Shown: positions 1-8,765, counted from the first letter of the stretch. The stretch: 35,825 bases of DNA from Gammaproteobacteria bacterium (GCA_028820495.1 JAPPIX010000037.1:1-35825), one strand, 5' to 3'. Program-made: numbers and translations. Notes: generated by a model from the sequence alone, not told the origin.

Positions 1-1247
1 CGCTGCTCGTTGTTGACGGTGACGGTGCGCTCACCGAAGGGCCGCTGGTCGTGGGGCATGGCGGCAGTGGCCATGATGGGGGCGATCAACAGGTCGTAGT
101 CATTGAAGAACTCATGCCACTTCCAGCGCAGGTGCGCCCGTTGCTCGTCGTTCTGCTTCCACATCTTGAACGACGCCACCTGGGCGCGAAAGATGCGCGC
201 CGCAGCGCTGTCATCATCGGTGGCCAAGGTCGCCACGTGGCGCTTGATCTTGTCGTATTCCGCATCCGGCATGCGCGCCGCCATGGTGGCTTGCAGCAAG
301 TTTTGGTAGGTGGCGTGACTGTGGGCGGGGTCGAAGCCTGGCCGAGCATCCATGTTGACCGCAGCACCGCCGTCGCGAAAGGCTGTCGCCACCTGCTCCA
401 CCCGCCGCCGCACCTCGGCATCCACCGGGGCCATCTCGTCATCGACCCAGACGGCCACCTTCAGATCCTTGAGTGCACGGCCGTTAAGCGTGGGCAGGTC
501 TAGGCGGTAGCCCCGCGCCATGATGTCGTCCGGCCCCGCCATGGTTAGCAGGGCGGTCTCCAGGTCCGCCGCCGAGCGCGCCAGCGGGCCGATGACGGAG
601 ATGTCCGGCTTGCTGCGCACATCCCCCGGCGGCGCATGGCCGCGCATCCAAAGCAGGTTCCAAGTGGGCTTGTGGCCGAAGACGCCGCAAAAGTGCGCCG
701 GGTTGCGGATGGACCCGCCGATGTCGGAGCCGGTCTCAATGCCGGTGAGGCCCGCAGCCAAGGCCGCCGCTGACCCCCCGGAGGAGCCGCCGGGAATGCG
801 CTTCAAGTCGTAGGGATTGTTGGTGGTGCCGTAGATGTCGTTGTAGCTCTGGAAGTCTGCCAGCATCAGGGGCACGTTGGTCTTGCCGAACACCACCGCG
901 CCAGCCGCCTTGAGCCGGCGCACTGGCTCGGCGTCTTCAGCGGCGATGTTGTTCTTCCAATCCACGTTGCCCCAGGTGGTGGGCGTGCCCGCCACGTTGT
1001 AGGACTCCTTCACCGTCATCGGCACCCCGTGCAGGGGACCGAGTTCGTCGCCCCGCGCCACCGCCTGATCCGCTGCGCGCGCATCAGCCAAGGCTTGTTC
1101 GCGCAAGTCCACCACCAGCGCGTTGAGCTCGCCGTTGTAGCGGTCCACCCGGTCCAGGTAGTGCCGCAACAACGCCTCGCAGCCGATCTCCTTGCTACGT
1201 ATCTTGGCGGCAAGCTCCGTGGCGGAGAGAAACGCGATCTCGGTCAT
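1..1247 (-). CDS. Amidase signature (AS) family hydrolase, partial (C-terminus beyond window)
   Basis: The frame is open from an ATG at 1247 to the window edge, giving about 415 residues, so the C-terminus lies outside. It has the Ser-cisSer-Lys triad of the amidase signature family: Lys80 in MTVKES, Ser155 in the Gly/Ser-rich GGSSGGS loop and Ser179 in SDIGGSIR. The spacings (75 and 24 residues) equal those of FAAH Lys142/Ser217/Ser241. Such enzymes hydrolyse amide bonds in the cytoplasm; the substrate cannot be told from sequence. The start is supported by GGAG 9 nt upstream. The next gene upstream on the same strand is a broken amidohydrolase ending 94 bp away, so the two may once have formed a catabolic unit. 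No signal peptide is seen. Confidence 0.9.
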   Translation of the reverse strand, partial: MTEIAFLSATELAAKIRSKEIGCEALLRHYLDRVDRYNGELNALVVDLREQALADARAADQAVARGDELGPLHGVPMTVKESYNVAGTPTTWGNVDWKNNIAAEDAEPVRRLKAAGAVVFGKTNVPLMLADFQSYNDIYGTTNNPYDLKRIPGGSSGGSAAALAAGLTGIETGSDIGGSIRNPAHFCGVFGHKPTWNLLWMRGHAPPGDVRSKPDISVIGPLARSAADLETALLTMAGPDDIMARGYRLDLPTLNGRALKDLKVAVWVDDEMAPVDAEVRRRVEQVATAFRDGGAAVNMDARPGFDPAHSHATYQNLLQATMAARMPDAEYDKIKRHVATLATDDDSAAARIFRAQVASFKMWKQNDEQRAHLRWKWHEFFNDYDLLIAPIMATAAMPHDQRPFGERTVTVNNEQ

Positions 1248-1299
1248 GGCGGGTGCTCCAAGTTGCGGGTGGGAGGCGTAGGTTAACCGATTGGGTGGG

Positions 1300-1328
1300 C
1301 CAAACGCGCACCGAGCGAGCGCGTTTGG
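1300..1328. repeat. 10-bp perfect inverted repeat between amidohydrolase and amidase
   Basis: CCAAACGCGC at 1300-1309 pairs with GCGCGTTTGG at 1319-1328 across a 9-nt loop. It lies just after the stop of the minus-strand amidohydrolase and before the amidase start. No T-run follows on either strand, so a classical intrinsic terminator is not supported. It may be a weak terminator, an mRNA stabiliser or chance. Confidence 0.5.
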
Positions 1329-1341
1329 TGGAAGTGAACGC

Positions 1342-2447
1342 TCACTTTGGGGCAGAAGCAAGCTGGGCCTGCTCCCACGCCCTGACCTTGGGTAGCGCGG
1401 CATCGAAGACCCTAAGGTAGTTGCCGCGCTGAACCAGTGCCCGGGTGGGGCCGCTGAGGCGTTCCCAAAGCGGCTGGTAGGCGGCGTAGGTGGGGGCGTA
1501 GCCTTGCCAGTCCGAAGGGGCCACCGAGTCGGTGCCGAACAGGAACCGGGCTGGGTGCCTTTCAATCAACGCCGCCCAAGCGGCCGTGGTCGCTTCGTTG
1601 GCCACCACGTACTTGGCGACCTCGTCCCAGGAGATGTCCAAAGTGACATGGTCGTGGCGAGGGTCGCTCAGCAATTCGTCAAGCAGGGCCAGATGCTGGG
1701 CGCTGGGCGCCACGAAGCGGCCCAGCCCAGTGTGCGCCCAGATCACTGAGGCGGCGGGATGCGCCCTGAGCAGGCGCAGCAGTTCATCGTAGTGCGCGGG
1801 ACGTTCACCGCACCGGGCCGTACCACGTCGATGTCGCAGTGGAGAATCGCGACCAAGCCGATCTCGGCGACCGCTTCGAGAATGCGGCCAAGCGCCGGAT
1901 TGCGCAGGCTGGCCGTGTGGCCAGTGACCTTTGAGGAAACGAACTCCTTGTGCACACTGAATTCGCCGATGCCGGCGAAAACGCCGGGAAAGGTCAGCAG
2001 CACCCGGCGTATGTGATCGGCGGCGTACATGTCCGTGGGGTTGAAGCCGGTGATCATCGGATCGATCCGAGCCTTCTGCGCCTCCGTCAATGACCGGTAC
2101 GCCATGGCGATGGCCGCATCCACGAAGGAGTAGTAGTACAGCGCCGCATCGGATCGCAGGTAGTAGTCCGGCGCCCGTTCGCCGGAAACGAAGGGATCCC
2201 ACTTCTGCTGCAAGGGGATCCCGAACATGGCCACGCGGCCCACCCGGTCGCCCGCCATTTCCAAGTACTGGCTGGGGGTGATGCCCCTCTGGACGTAGCT
2301 TGACAGGTGGAAATGGACGTCATTGAAGAGCGGCTTGTCCGCAACGGCATTCTCAGTGCCGTCGCTCCGGTCCGCACCTTGCGCAATTTGCGCGAAACCC
2401 GCTAACAGCCCAATGCAGGCCAAGCCGCCCCAAGCCCTTGCGGACAT
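1342..2447 (-). pseudogene. Exported amidohydrolase (Amidohydrolase_2-like), broken by a -1 frameshift
   Basis: Two overlapping frames together make one metal-dependent hydrolase of about 368 residues. The first part starts at ATG 2447 (GGAG 9 nt upstream) with a Sec-type signal peptide: a hydrophobic run at residues 8-20, then AQGA. It carries the metal-binding HxH pair (H45, H47 in DVHFH) and a later ILHCD strand. It then shifts around 1803-1817: the first frame runs on into a cysteine-rich tail stopping at 1743, while the true continuation (GERPAHYDELL, then VIWAHTGLG and LFGTDSV) is one base out of register and ends at the TGA at 1342. One base appears lost in a GC-rich stretch. It is either a recent pseudogene or a sequencing error; everything else looks intact. 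Confidence 0.82.
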
Positions 2448-2658
2448 TCCAGTGCACTCCCTGCGTTCCCGAACATGCGTTGGTCAGTATAGCGAACACT
2501 TGGGACGTACCGTGCGCAGCCACTCATGTGCTTGCCACCACTTTCCACCTTGGGCGCACCTCAGGGACAAGCCCTGCCTGCTGACCTACAAGCCGATCCA
2601 TCCCTGCGACAGGATCGTCAAGACCCGATGGTTCCAGCACGTCATGCACATCGATGAA

Positions 2659-2704
2659 TTAACAAAATTAACGGCGTTAACATACTTTCTGTTAATGCTG
2701 TTAA
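2659..2704. promoter_or_regulatory. Dyad operator array of TTAAC boxes upstream of the AAA ATPase
   Basis: Three TTAAC boxes start at 2659, 2668 and 2677 (9-bp period). They face two inverted boxes, GTTAA at 2691 and 2700 (9-bp period). The inner four form a perfect dyad: TTAAC-N4-TTAAC-N9-GTTAA-N4-GTTAA. The array ends 20 bp before the ATG at 2724 and is very AT-rich against a GC-rich background. This is how a cooperative repressor operator looks; the regulator is unknown, although the ATPase itself has a winged-helix-like C-terminus. Nothing else is recognised in 2448-2658. Confidence 0.7.
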
Positions 2705-2710
2705 TTTGTG

Positions 2711-2716
2711 TTAGAT
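2711..2716 (+). promoter_or_regulatory. Candidate -10 (TTAGAT) for a leaderless AAA ATPase transcript
   Basis: TTAGAT lies 7 nt before the ATG at 2724, so transcription would begin at or next to the start codon. No Shine-Dalgarno sequence precedes that ATG, which fits a leaderless message. The -35 region is weak and is overlapped by the dyad operator. Confidence 0.4.
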
Positions 2717-2723
2717 TGCCGCG

Positions 2724-3932
2724 ATGGATCGTCGCAACAACCCCTATGTCCCCGGTGCTGGCCTGCAGCCACCGGAGCTGGCAGGGCGTGACCGCTTGCT
2801 CTCGGACGCTTCCATCGACATGGACCGCGTCCTCGCCGGACGCCCAGCCAAGGGCTTGATTCTGCTGGGGCTCCGTGGAGTAGGCAAAACCGTCCTGCTG
2901 AATCGGCTGCGCGCGACCGCCGACCAAAAAGGTTTCCGCACTGCCCGCATCGAGGCGCCCGAAGGCGCCTCCCTGCCCCAATTGCTGGTGCCCGAACTTC
3001 GGCGACTGCTGCATGGTCTGGACCTCCGCCAAGCAGCGACCCACCAGTTGCGCCGGGCAGCCAACGTGCTGGCGAAGTTCGCTCGGGCTTTCAAGGTGAA
3101 AGCTGTTGATGTTGACTTGGAGTTCAGCTTGGACCTCGCCCCAGGCGAGGGCGATAGCGGCGATCTGGAACAGGATCTGCCCCAGCTACTGGTTGCACTG
3201 GCCGAAGCGGCTGCTGATCGACAAACCGCGATTGGTCTGTTCATCGACGAAATCCAATACCTCTCAGCGTCAGAACTCGCCGCCGTCATCGTGGCCTGCC
3301 ACGAAATCGGGCAACGAAACCTGCCCTTTCTGTTCATCGGTGCCGGATTGCCCCAGGTGGCGGCGCTGGCTGGCAGAGCCAAGTCCTACGCGGAACGGCT
3401 GTTCGACTATCCACAGGTGGGGGCCTTGGAAACCGACGACGCCCGTGACGCGCTGTTGAAGCCAGCGCATGCCGAGGGTGTGGCATTTGACGATGAGGCC
3501 GCAGAGCAGGTCCTCCAAGCGGCGGAGAACTACCCCTACTTCCTCCAGGAGTGGGGGTTCCAAGTCTGGAACGCCGCCCCCAAAAGCCCAATTACTGGCG
3601 CGATGGTTCGCGCCGCCAGCCCAGGCGTGGTAGCGCAGCTGGACAACAACTTCTTCCGCGTTCGCTTCGACCGGCTGACGCCCCTTGAGCAAAAGTACCT
3701 CCGCGCAATGGCCGAACTCGGGCCAGGGCCGCACGGCACAGGCCGCATCGCTGAAACGCTCGGCGTACGGACCCCCTCCGTAGCCATGGTGCGCCAACGC
3801 CTCATCACCAAGGGCATGGTTTGGAGCCAGCGACACGGAGAAACCGCCTTCACGGTGCCGATGTTCGACGCCTTCATGAAACGCCAGATGCCGGAGTTGC
3901 TGATGCATGTGCCGCAGGCGCGGAGCCGGTAG
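2724..3932 (+). CDS. AAA (Orc/STAND-like) ATP-binding protein with C-terminal winged helix
   Basis: 402 residues. The N-terminus has an AAA-type P-loop, Walker A GLRGVGKT (49-56, Lys55), and Walker B LFIDEIQYL (Asp175, Glu176). An Orc1/Cdc6-like lid follows. Residues about 325-385 resemble a winged helix (GRIAETLGV, then SVAMVRQRL) and could bind DNA. Proteins of this kind occur widely as single genes in mobile and defence regions; no function is known to me and none is asserted. The start at 2724 is the first ATG, has no Shine-Dalgarno sequence and sits directly behind a dyad operator and a possible -10, so the mRNA may be leaderless. It is separated from the NYN gene by a strong hairpin and is probably its own transcription unit. 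Confidence 0.75.
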   Translation: MDRRNNPYVPGAGLQPPELAGRDRLLSDASIDMDRVLAGRPAKGLILLGLRGVGKTVLLNRLRATADQKGFRTARIEAPEGASLPQLLVPELRRLLHGLDLRQAATHQLRRAANVLAKFARAFKVKAVDVDLEFSLDLAPGEGDSGDLEQDLPQLLVALAEAAADRQTAIGLFIDEIQYLSASELAAVIVACHEIGQRNLPFLFIGAGLPQVAALAGRAKSYAERLFDYPQVGALETDDARDALLKPAHAEGVAFDDEAAEQVLQAAENYPYFLQEWGFQVWNAAPKSPITGAMVRAASPGVVAQLDNNFFRVRFDRLTPLEQKYLRAMAELGPGPHGTGRIAETLGVRTPSVAMVRQRLITKGMVWSQRHGETAFTVPMFDAFMKRQMPELLMHVPQARSR

Positions 3933-4041
3933 AAGGGCGGAAAAACTCCGGCAGTGCGCAGAGTGACGTGAAGCCATAAAATCCAAGGCTGTAGCGGCTT
4001 GACTACCCTTGCCCCTATAGCTACGCTACGCCCCAATTGCC

Positions 4042-4076
4042 CCCCACCGGACTCGCCCTTCGGGGCCCCGGTGGGG
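4042..4076 (+). terminator. Very stable nested hairpin with UUCG loop (terminator or 5' leader element)
   Basis: The outer stem pairs CCCCACCGG (4042-4050) with CCGGTGGGG (4068-4076), 9 bp perfect. Inside it GCCC-TTCG-GGGC (4055-4066) is an inner stem capped by a UUCG tetraloop, which is exceptionally stable in RNA. The sequence after it is TTATT, only a weak U-tract. It lies between the AAA ATPase stop (3932) and the NYN gene start (4094), so it may end the first transcript or sit in the leader of the second, 17 nt before the ATG. Confidence 0.55.
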
Positions 4077-4093
4077 TTATTCCGCACACCAAG

Positions 4094-4723
4094 ATGCCCA
4101 TCGAACCCTCCACCAAACGCGCTGTCTCGTTCGTTGACGGTCAAAACCTCTTTAGGCACGCCAAAGACGCTTTCGGCCACCACCACCCCAACTACGACCC
4201 CGTAAAGCTGGCTCTCGCCGTTTGCCGACTTCAAGGATGGGTTCACAAGGAAGTCCGGTTCTACACTGGAGTGCCGGACCCCAAACACGATCGTCGATGG
4301 CACGCTTACTGGACGCGCCGTCTCATGGCCATGCGCCGGGCCGGAATCACCGTAACCCATCGCCGCCTCAACTATCGGCGCGAAACCATCTCGCCTGTCG
4401 GCGGTTCTGACAGAGACATTTTCGTCCCTCGCGAGAAGGGAATTGACCTCCGTATCGGCCTTGACGTCGTTCGGATGGCCCGCAACGGTGACCTCGATGT
4501 CGCAGTTATCTTCAGCCAAGATCAGGACCTTGCAGAAGTTGCAGCGGAGGTGCGCGACATTGCCCAATCCAGCAATCGTTGGTTGAAAGTAGCTTGTGCC
4601 TATCCTGCTGGTGCGTCCGCCACTTCCCACAGAGGCATCAATGGCACAGATTGGATTCAGTTGAACAGGAGCCTATACGAATCGTGTCTCGACCCCACTG
4701 ACTATCGCCCAGCTAACTGGTGA
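4094..4723 (+). CDS. NYN-domain (PIN-like) ribonuclease-type protein
   Basis: 209 residues from ATG 4094. An in-frame ATG at 4037 was rejected because it lies upstream of the hairpin and adds a low-complexity Pro/Gly stretch. It has the acidic residues of the LabA/DUF88 NYN fold: Asp15 in FVDGQNLF, Asp118 and Asp124 in GIDLRIGLDVVRMA, and Asp143/Asp145 in FSQDQDL. NYN/PIN domains are Mg2+-dependent nucleases, usually acting on RNA, so a cytoplasmic RNase is a reasonable prediction from family. The C-terminal part (RGINGTDWI, DPTDYRP) matches a conserved block I associate with this single-gene family. It lies between an AAA ATPase and a type I restriction operon, so a defence or stress role is plausible but not shown. 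No good Shine-Dalgarno sequence is present. Confidence 0.8.
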   Translation: MPIEPSTKRAVSFVDGQNLFRHAKDAFGHHHPNYDPVKLALAVCRLQGWVHKEVRFYTGVPDPKHDRRWHAYWTRRLMAMRRAGITVTHRRLNYRRETISPVGGSDRDIFVPREKGIDLRIGLDVVRMARNGDLDVAVIFSQDQDLAEVAAEVRDIAQSSNRWLKVACAYPAGASATSHRGINGTDWIQLNRSLYESCLDPTDYRPANW

Positions 4724-4825
4724 TGTGCTTTTCGTTCGTCTGCCTAACTCGGGAGCAAACGTTAGTCGATGCACCCGGCCAAAGGGCGGTTTGGCGGCAA
4801 TGCACAATGCCGGTAAAGTGACCCA

Positions 4826-6811
4826 ATGCCCGACCACAGCTACTTCGCTAACTTGATTTGGCAGATTGCCGACCTGTTGCGCGGCCCCTATCGACCGCCA
4901 CAGTACGAGCGGGTCATGCTGCCAATGACCGTGCTGCGCCGGTTCGACTGCGTGCTCGCGCCCTCAAGGGCCAAGGTTGTTGCCGAGTACGAGCGGCGTA
5001 AGGACAAGCTCCAAGGACCGGCTCTCGATCTGCGGCTGAACCGGGCGGCGGGCCAGCGCTTCCACAACCGCTCGGAATTCGACTTCGAGAAGCTCAAGGG
5101 CGACCCTGAACACATCGCGGAGCACCTCGTCAGCTACATCCAGGGTTTCTCGGAGAACGCACGGGGCATCTTTGAGTTCTTCGAGTTCGAAAACGAGATC
5201 GACCGGTTGCGTGAGGCGAACATCCTCTACCTCGTGGTCTCGAAGTTCGCCAGCGTCGATCTCCACCCGGACACTGTGCCCAATGCCCAGATGGGGCTCA
5301 TTTTCGAGAACCTGATCCGGCGCTTCAACGAACTGGCCAACGAGACGGCGGGAGACCACTTCACGCCTCGCGACGTAATCCGGCTCATGGTGAGCATCCT
5401 GTTCATCGAGGACGACGCATTGCTCGCCACTCCCGGCACCGTGCGCAAGCTACTCGATCCAGCCTGCGGCACTGGCGGAATGCTTGCGGAGGCACAGAAC
5501 TATCTGTGGGAGCACCACCCCGAGGCGCGGTTATTCCTCTACGGCCAGGACTACAACAAACGCGCATTCGCGACCGCTGCTTCCGACATGCTGATGAAGC
5601 AGGTGGACCAGAACGGCACTGGCGACAATGTCCGGTTCGGCGACAGCCTGACAGACGACAAATTCGATGACGAGACATTCGACTACTTCCTGACCAATCC
5701 GCCCTTCGGCGTTGACTGGAAGCGGCAGCAGCGCGAACTCAAGCAAGAGCACGAAAGGCGGGGCTTCGACGCACGTTTCGGTGCTGGCCTGCCCCGCGTA
5801 AACGACGGTTCCCTGCTCTTCCTTCAGCATATGTGGGCCAAACGTGAGCCTGTGCAACCGCAGGAGCACAAGCACGGCTCCCGTCTCGCCATCGTTTTTA
5901 GCGGTTCGCCCCTGTTCACGGGCGGTGCTGGATCGGGGGAGAGCAACATACGCAAGTGGTTTATCGAGAACGACTGGCTGGAGGCCGTCGTCGCGCTGCC
6001 GGAGCAGATGTTCTACAACACGGGAATCGGAACCTATATCTGGATACTCACCAATCGGAAGTCGCAGCAGCGCAAAGGCAAGATTCAACTAGTCGATGCA
6101 CGTGATGTGTGGGCCGCCGGTGGCAGTGAAGACAACAGGCGTAGCTTAGGCGACAAACGCCGCCACCTCACAAGCGGACAACTTGCTGAGATCGTGCGTC
6201 TCTACGGCGAGCAGAAAGATGGAGAGAAATGCAAGATATTCGATAACGAGGATTTCGGCTTCACTCGCGTAACTGTGGAGCAGCCACTAAGGCTGAGCTA
6301 TCAAATGACAATCGACCGCAAGGCTGCTTTCTTAGACGAGGCACCCCATTTGTTAGACGACGTACAAGCCATCGATACAATGTTGGGGCGCGAGCCCAGC
6401 CAGGACTGGAATCGTATTTGGAAACGCATAGAAGAGTTCCTCGAAGAAAGTGGATCCCGGTGGCGCATCGATGAGAAAAGGCTTTTCCGTAACGTATTTA
6501 CGCAAAAGGATCCCAGTGCGGAGCCAGTTGCGAAGCCCGGCAGAGATGCGGACTACGAATCGGACCCCGCATTGCGCGATTTCGAAAGTGTTCCGCTCAA
6601 GGACGATCTCAACACCTACTTCGACCGCGAGGTCCAACCTTACACACCCGAAGCATGGATGAACCGAGAAAAGGACAAGGTAGGGTACGAGATCAATTTC
6701 AACCAGCACTTTTACACACACACAATGCCCCGATCGCTAGAGGTCATCGACGCGGAGCTGAAGGATGCGGAGGCGGAGTTAACACGTTTGCTGAGGGAGG
6801 CAATAGAATGA
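4826..6811 (+). CDS. hsdM: Type I restriction-modification methyltransferase subunit
   Basis: 661 residues. The N-terminal HsdM helical domain (FANLIWQIADLLRG, then MTVLRRFDCVL) resembles the EcoR124-type branch. The catalytic domain has SAM-binding motif I DPACGTGGM (211-219) and motif IV NPPF (291-294), the N6-adenine signature. It methylates adenine in the host copy of the recognition site and forms the M2S core with HsdS. It is the first gene of a tightly packed operon: its TGA overlaps the hsdS ATG in ATGA. The 102-bp gap upstream shows no strong promoter. Codon usage and AT content rise from about position 6100 onward, in this gene's C-terminal part and the next two genes, suggesting a different history for that part. 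Confidence 0.95.
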   Translation: MPDHSYFANLIWQIADLLRGPYRPPQYERVMLPMTVLRRFDCVLAPSRAKVVAEYERRKDKLQGPALDLRLNRAAGQRFHNRSEFDFEKLKGDPEHIAEHLVSYIQGFSENARGIFEFFEFENEIDRLREANILYLVVSKFASVDLHPDTVPNAQMGLIFENLIRRFNELANETAGDHFTPRDVIRLMVSILFIEDDALLATPGTVRKLLDPACGTGGMLAEAQNYLWEHHPEARLFLYGQDYNKRAFATAASDMLMKQVDQNGTGDNVRFGDSLTDDKFDDETFDYFLTNPPFGVDWKRQQRELKQEHERRGFDARFGAGLPRVNDGSLLFLQHMWAKREPVQPQEHKHGSRLAIVFSGSPLFTGGAGSGESNIRKWFIENDWLEAVVALPEQMFYNTGIGTYIWILTNRKSQQRKGKIQLVDARDVWAAGGSEDNRRSLGDKRRHLTSGQLAEIVRLYGEQKDGEKCKIFDNEDFGFTRVTVEQPLRLSYQMTIDRKAAFLDEAPHLLDDVQAIDTMLGREPSQDWNRIWKRIEEFLEESGSRWRIDEKRLFRNVFTQKDPSAEPVAKPGRDADYESDPALRDFESVPLKDDLNTYFDREVQPYTPEAWMNREKDKVGYEINFNQHFYTHTMPRSLEVIDAELKDAEAELTRLLREAIE

Positions 6812-7410
6812 CCTCAAGCAACTTCGAGCTCCGTAAGCTTAAACATGTCGCCACGATCAATGACGATGCGCTCGGTGAAGAGACTGATCCCGAATATGAA
6901 CTTCAATACGTCGATATCAGCAATGTTGACTCCTCGGGCCAAATCCACAGTGTGGCCACTTATCAGTTCTCGAACGCGCCGAGCCGAGCTCGGCGTCGGG
7001 TACGCGATGGGGACGTAATTGTCTCTTGTGTTAGGACCTACCTCCAGGCAATCGCCCCAATCCAAAATCCACCCGAAAACCTGATCGTATCAACAGGCTT
7101 CGCCGTGGTGCGCCCGAACCCAAGAGTCTTGGATGCTCGATTTATCAGGTATGCGCTTCGTGAGTCATCATTTTTGGCGGACGTCGAGAGGAGATCCGTG
7201 GGCGTAAGCTACCCAGCCATCAATGCCTCGGACCTTCGTGAGATATCGATTCCAGTACCTTCACTCCAGATACAAGAGAACATTGTTGTTAGAGTAGAAG
7301 CGGAGATTCACAAGATCGACCGTCTCCACGCATTGACAAAATCGGCACAGGCGCTACTCGAAGAACGTAAAGCAGCAGTAATCTCCGAAGCGGTCCGGGG
7401 CCAATGGTAA
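6808..7410 (+). CDS. hsdS: Half-length type I specificity subunit with a single target recognition domain
   Basis: 200 residues from ATG 6808, which overlaps the hsdM stop (ATGA) and has GGGAGG 7 nt upstream. Typical HsdS is about 400 residues with two target recognition domains. Here there is one (residues about 1-150, starting FELRKLKHVATI, with YPAINASDLREI near its end) and one conserved coiled-coil region (about 150-200, ending LLEERKAAVISEAV). Artificial and some natural half-S subunits are known to dimerise and read a palindromic bipartite site, so that is the expected behaviour here. The next gene starts at the stop codon (TAATG), so no second half follows. It could instead be a truncation product; the clean C-terminus argues for a functional half subunit. 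Confidence 0.88.
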   Translation: MTSSNFELRKLKHVATINDDALGEETDPEYELQYVDISNVDSSGQIHSVATYQFSNAPSRARRRVRDGDVIVSCVRTYLQAIAPIQNPPENLIVSTGFAVVRPNPRVLDARFIRYALRESSFLADVERRSVGVSYPAINASDLREISIPVPSLQIQENIVVRVEAEIHKIDRLHALTKSAQALLEERKAAVISEAVRGQW

Positions 7411-8765
7411 TGAGCAAGACCTCCGTAACGTTAAGTGCAGTCCAACTAGCTAATGTGCGGGCTATGGAGATGGCCGAGATTCGTTTTCAGCCCGACTTCA
7501 ATCTTATAGTTGGTGTAAATGGGGTGGGCAAAAGCACGGTGTTGGACGCCCTACGAATTTGCATGTCCCGGATACTTCCCTCGGTATCGGATTCTCGGGC
7601 CAAGGCAATTTCTTTTGATGTGAATGACGTGCGTTACGGGAGCTCGTTTCTCGACGTAGAACTGTCCCTTAACATCGGGGAGCATGAGTTCAGTTTCACC
7701 CGTCGACAATGGCGAGATGTAGCTACGACAGACGATTTGGTGAACGTTGAACAACTACGCAGGAGAATCCTAGACTCCAACAGACCAAGGGATCGGAAGC
7801 TCTCGCTTCTGCGTCAAATTGACGAATCCCCAGCCGGTACCGATACTGACTACTTTTGGCCGTCTAAACGAAATTTCCAAGTCGCGTGTCGCGAGGCAGT
7901 CTCAATGCCAAATTGCGTGTTCTTTTCTACCGCACGCTCTATGGTGTCCCATGCGAAAGCAAAGTCACGATCGACTGGAGGAACGGCGTCTGCATACACG
8001 GATGCGCTTATCCGACGCCCGTTGTACATTGCCCGCTTCACCGAGTGGATGAAGGCGCAGGAGGATTTAGCCAAAGAACAGCCTCTTGCAGAGCAACGCC
8101 TTAGTGTATTGCAGGCGGCCGTATCTAGGTTTCTACCTGACTACGGGAGCCTCACACTAGACAAGACGAAGGGAACTGATGAATCCTCCACGGCAGCACC
8201 ACCGCGTCTATTGATCAACAGAGGTGGATCACGTTTGCGAGTCGATCAGCTCTCCGATGGGGAAAGAGGGGTACTAGCCTTGGTGCTGGATTTGGCCCGG
8301 CGACTTGCGCAAGCCAATTCAAAGCTCGAAGATCCGTTAACGGAGGGCGAAGCTATCGTTCTGATAGATGAAATCGACCTGCACCTACATCCCACTTGGC
8401 AACGTCAGATCGTTCATAAACTCACAGACACTTTTCCGCGATGCCAGTTCATCGCTACTACCCACTCGCCGCAGGTGATTGGAGAGGTCAACAGCAACGG
8501 CATCCACATCATGGCGGACGGCGAGGTCTATTCACCCGCGCATTCCTTTGGCGTGGACTCAAGTCGCGTGCTTGAGGAAGTCATGGATGCTCACGCTCGG
8601 AACTTCGAGATTCAGGAGCTGCTCCAGCGTATTTCAGATCGGGTCGGGGATGATCTTTACAGCGATGCTCGTAATCTGCTGGACCAGTTGGCCGAGAGGG
8701 TCGGCGAGGATGACCCGGAAGTGACGAGAGTGCGAACGCTGCTGGATTTTTTGGAGGACGAGTGA
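7410..8765 (+). CDS. ptuA: Septu-type AAA ATPase (PtuA-like) inside the hsd operon
   Basis: 451 residues from ATG 7410, in TAATG with the hsdS stop; an in-frame ATG at 7404 is an alternative. It is an SMC/ABC-like ATPase of the old-family type: Walker A GVNGVGKST (35-43), ABC signature LSDGERG (281-287), Walker B VLIDEIDLHLHP (317-328, Asp320, Glu321) and switch ATTHSPQV. The following overlapping gene is an HNH protein of the PtuB type, and that pair defines Septu-like anti-phage systems. In characterised Septu, PtuA oligomerises and PtuB is the nuclease. It has no coiled-coil insertion long enough for RecF/SMC. The gene is less GC-rich than its flanks. An alternative label is an Rlo-type restriction-linked ATPase. 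Confidence 0.82.
   Translation: MSKTSVTLSAVQLANVRAMEMAEIRFQPDFNLIVGVNGVGKSTVLDALRICMSRILPSVSDSRAKAISFDVNDVRYGSSFLDVELSLNIGEHEFSFTRRQWRDVATTDDLVNVEQLRRRILDSNRPRDRKLSLLRQIDESPAGTDTDYFWPSKRNFQVACREAVSMPNCVFFSTARSMVSHAKAKSRSTGGTASAYTDALIRRPLYIARFTEWMKAQEDLAKEQPLAEQRLSVLQAAVSRFLPDYGSLTLDKTKGTDESSTAAPPRLLINRGGSRLRVDQLSDGERGVLALVLDLARRLAQANSKLEDPLTEGEAIVLIDEIDLHLHPTWQRQIVHKLTDTFPRCQFIATTHSPQVIGEVNSNGIHIMADGEVYSPAHSFGVDSSRVLEEVMDAHARNFEIQELLQRISDRVGDDLYSDARNLLDQLAERVGEDDPEVTRVRTLLDFLEDE

Noticed and set aside
1300..1328. Intrinsic terminator after the amidohydrolase
   Set aside because: The hairpin is good but no T-run follows on either strand.
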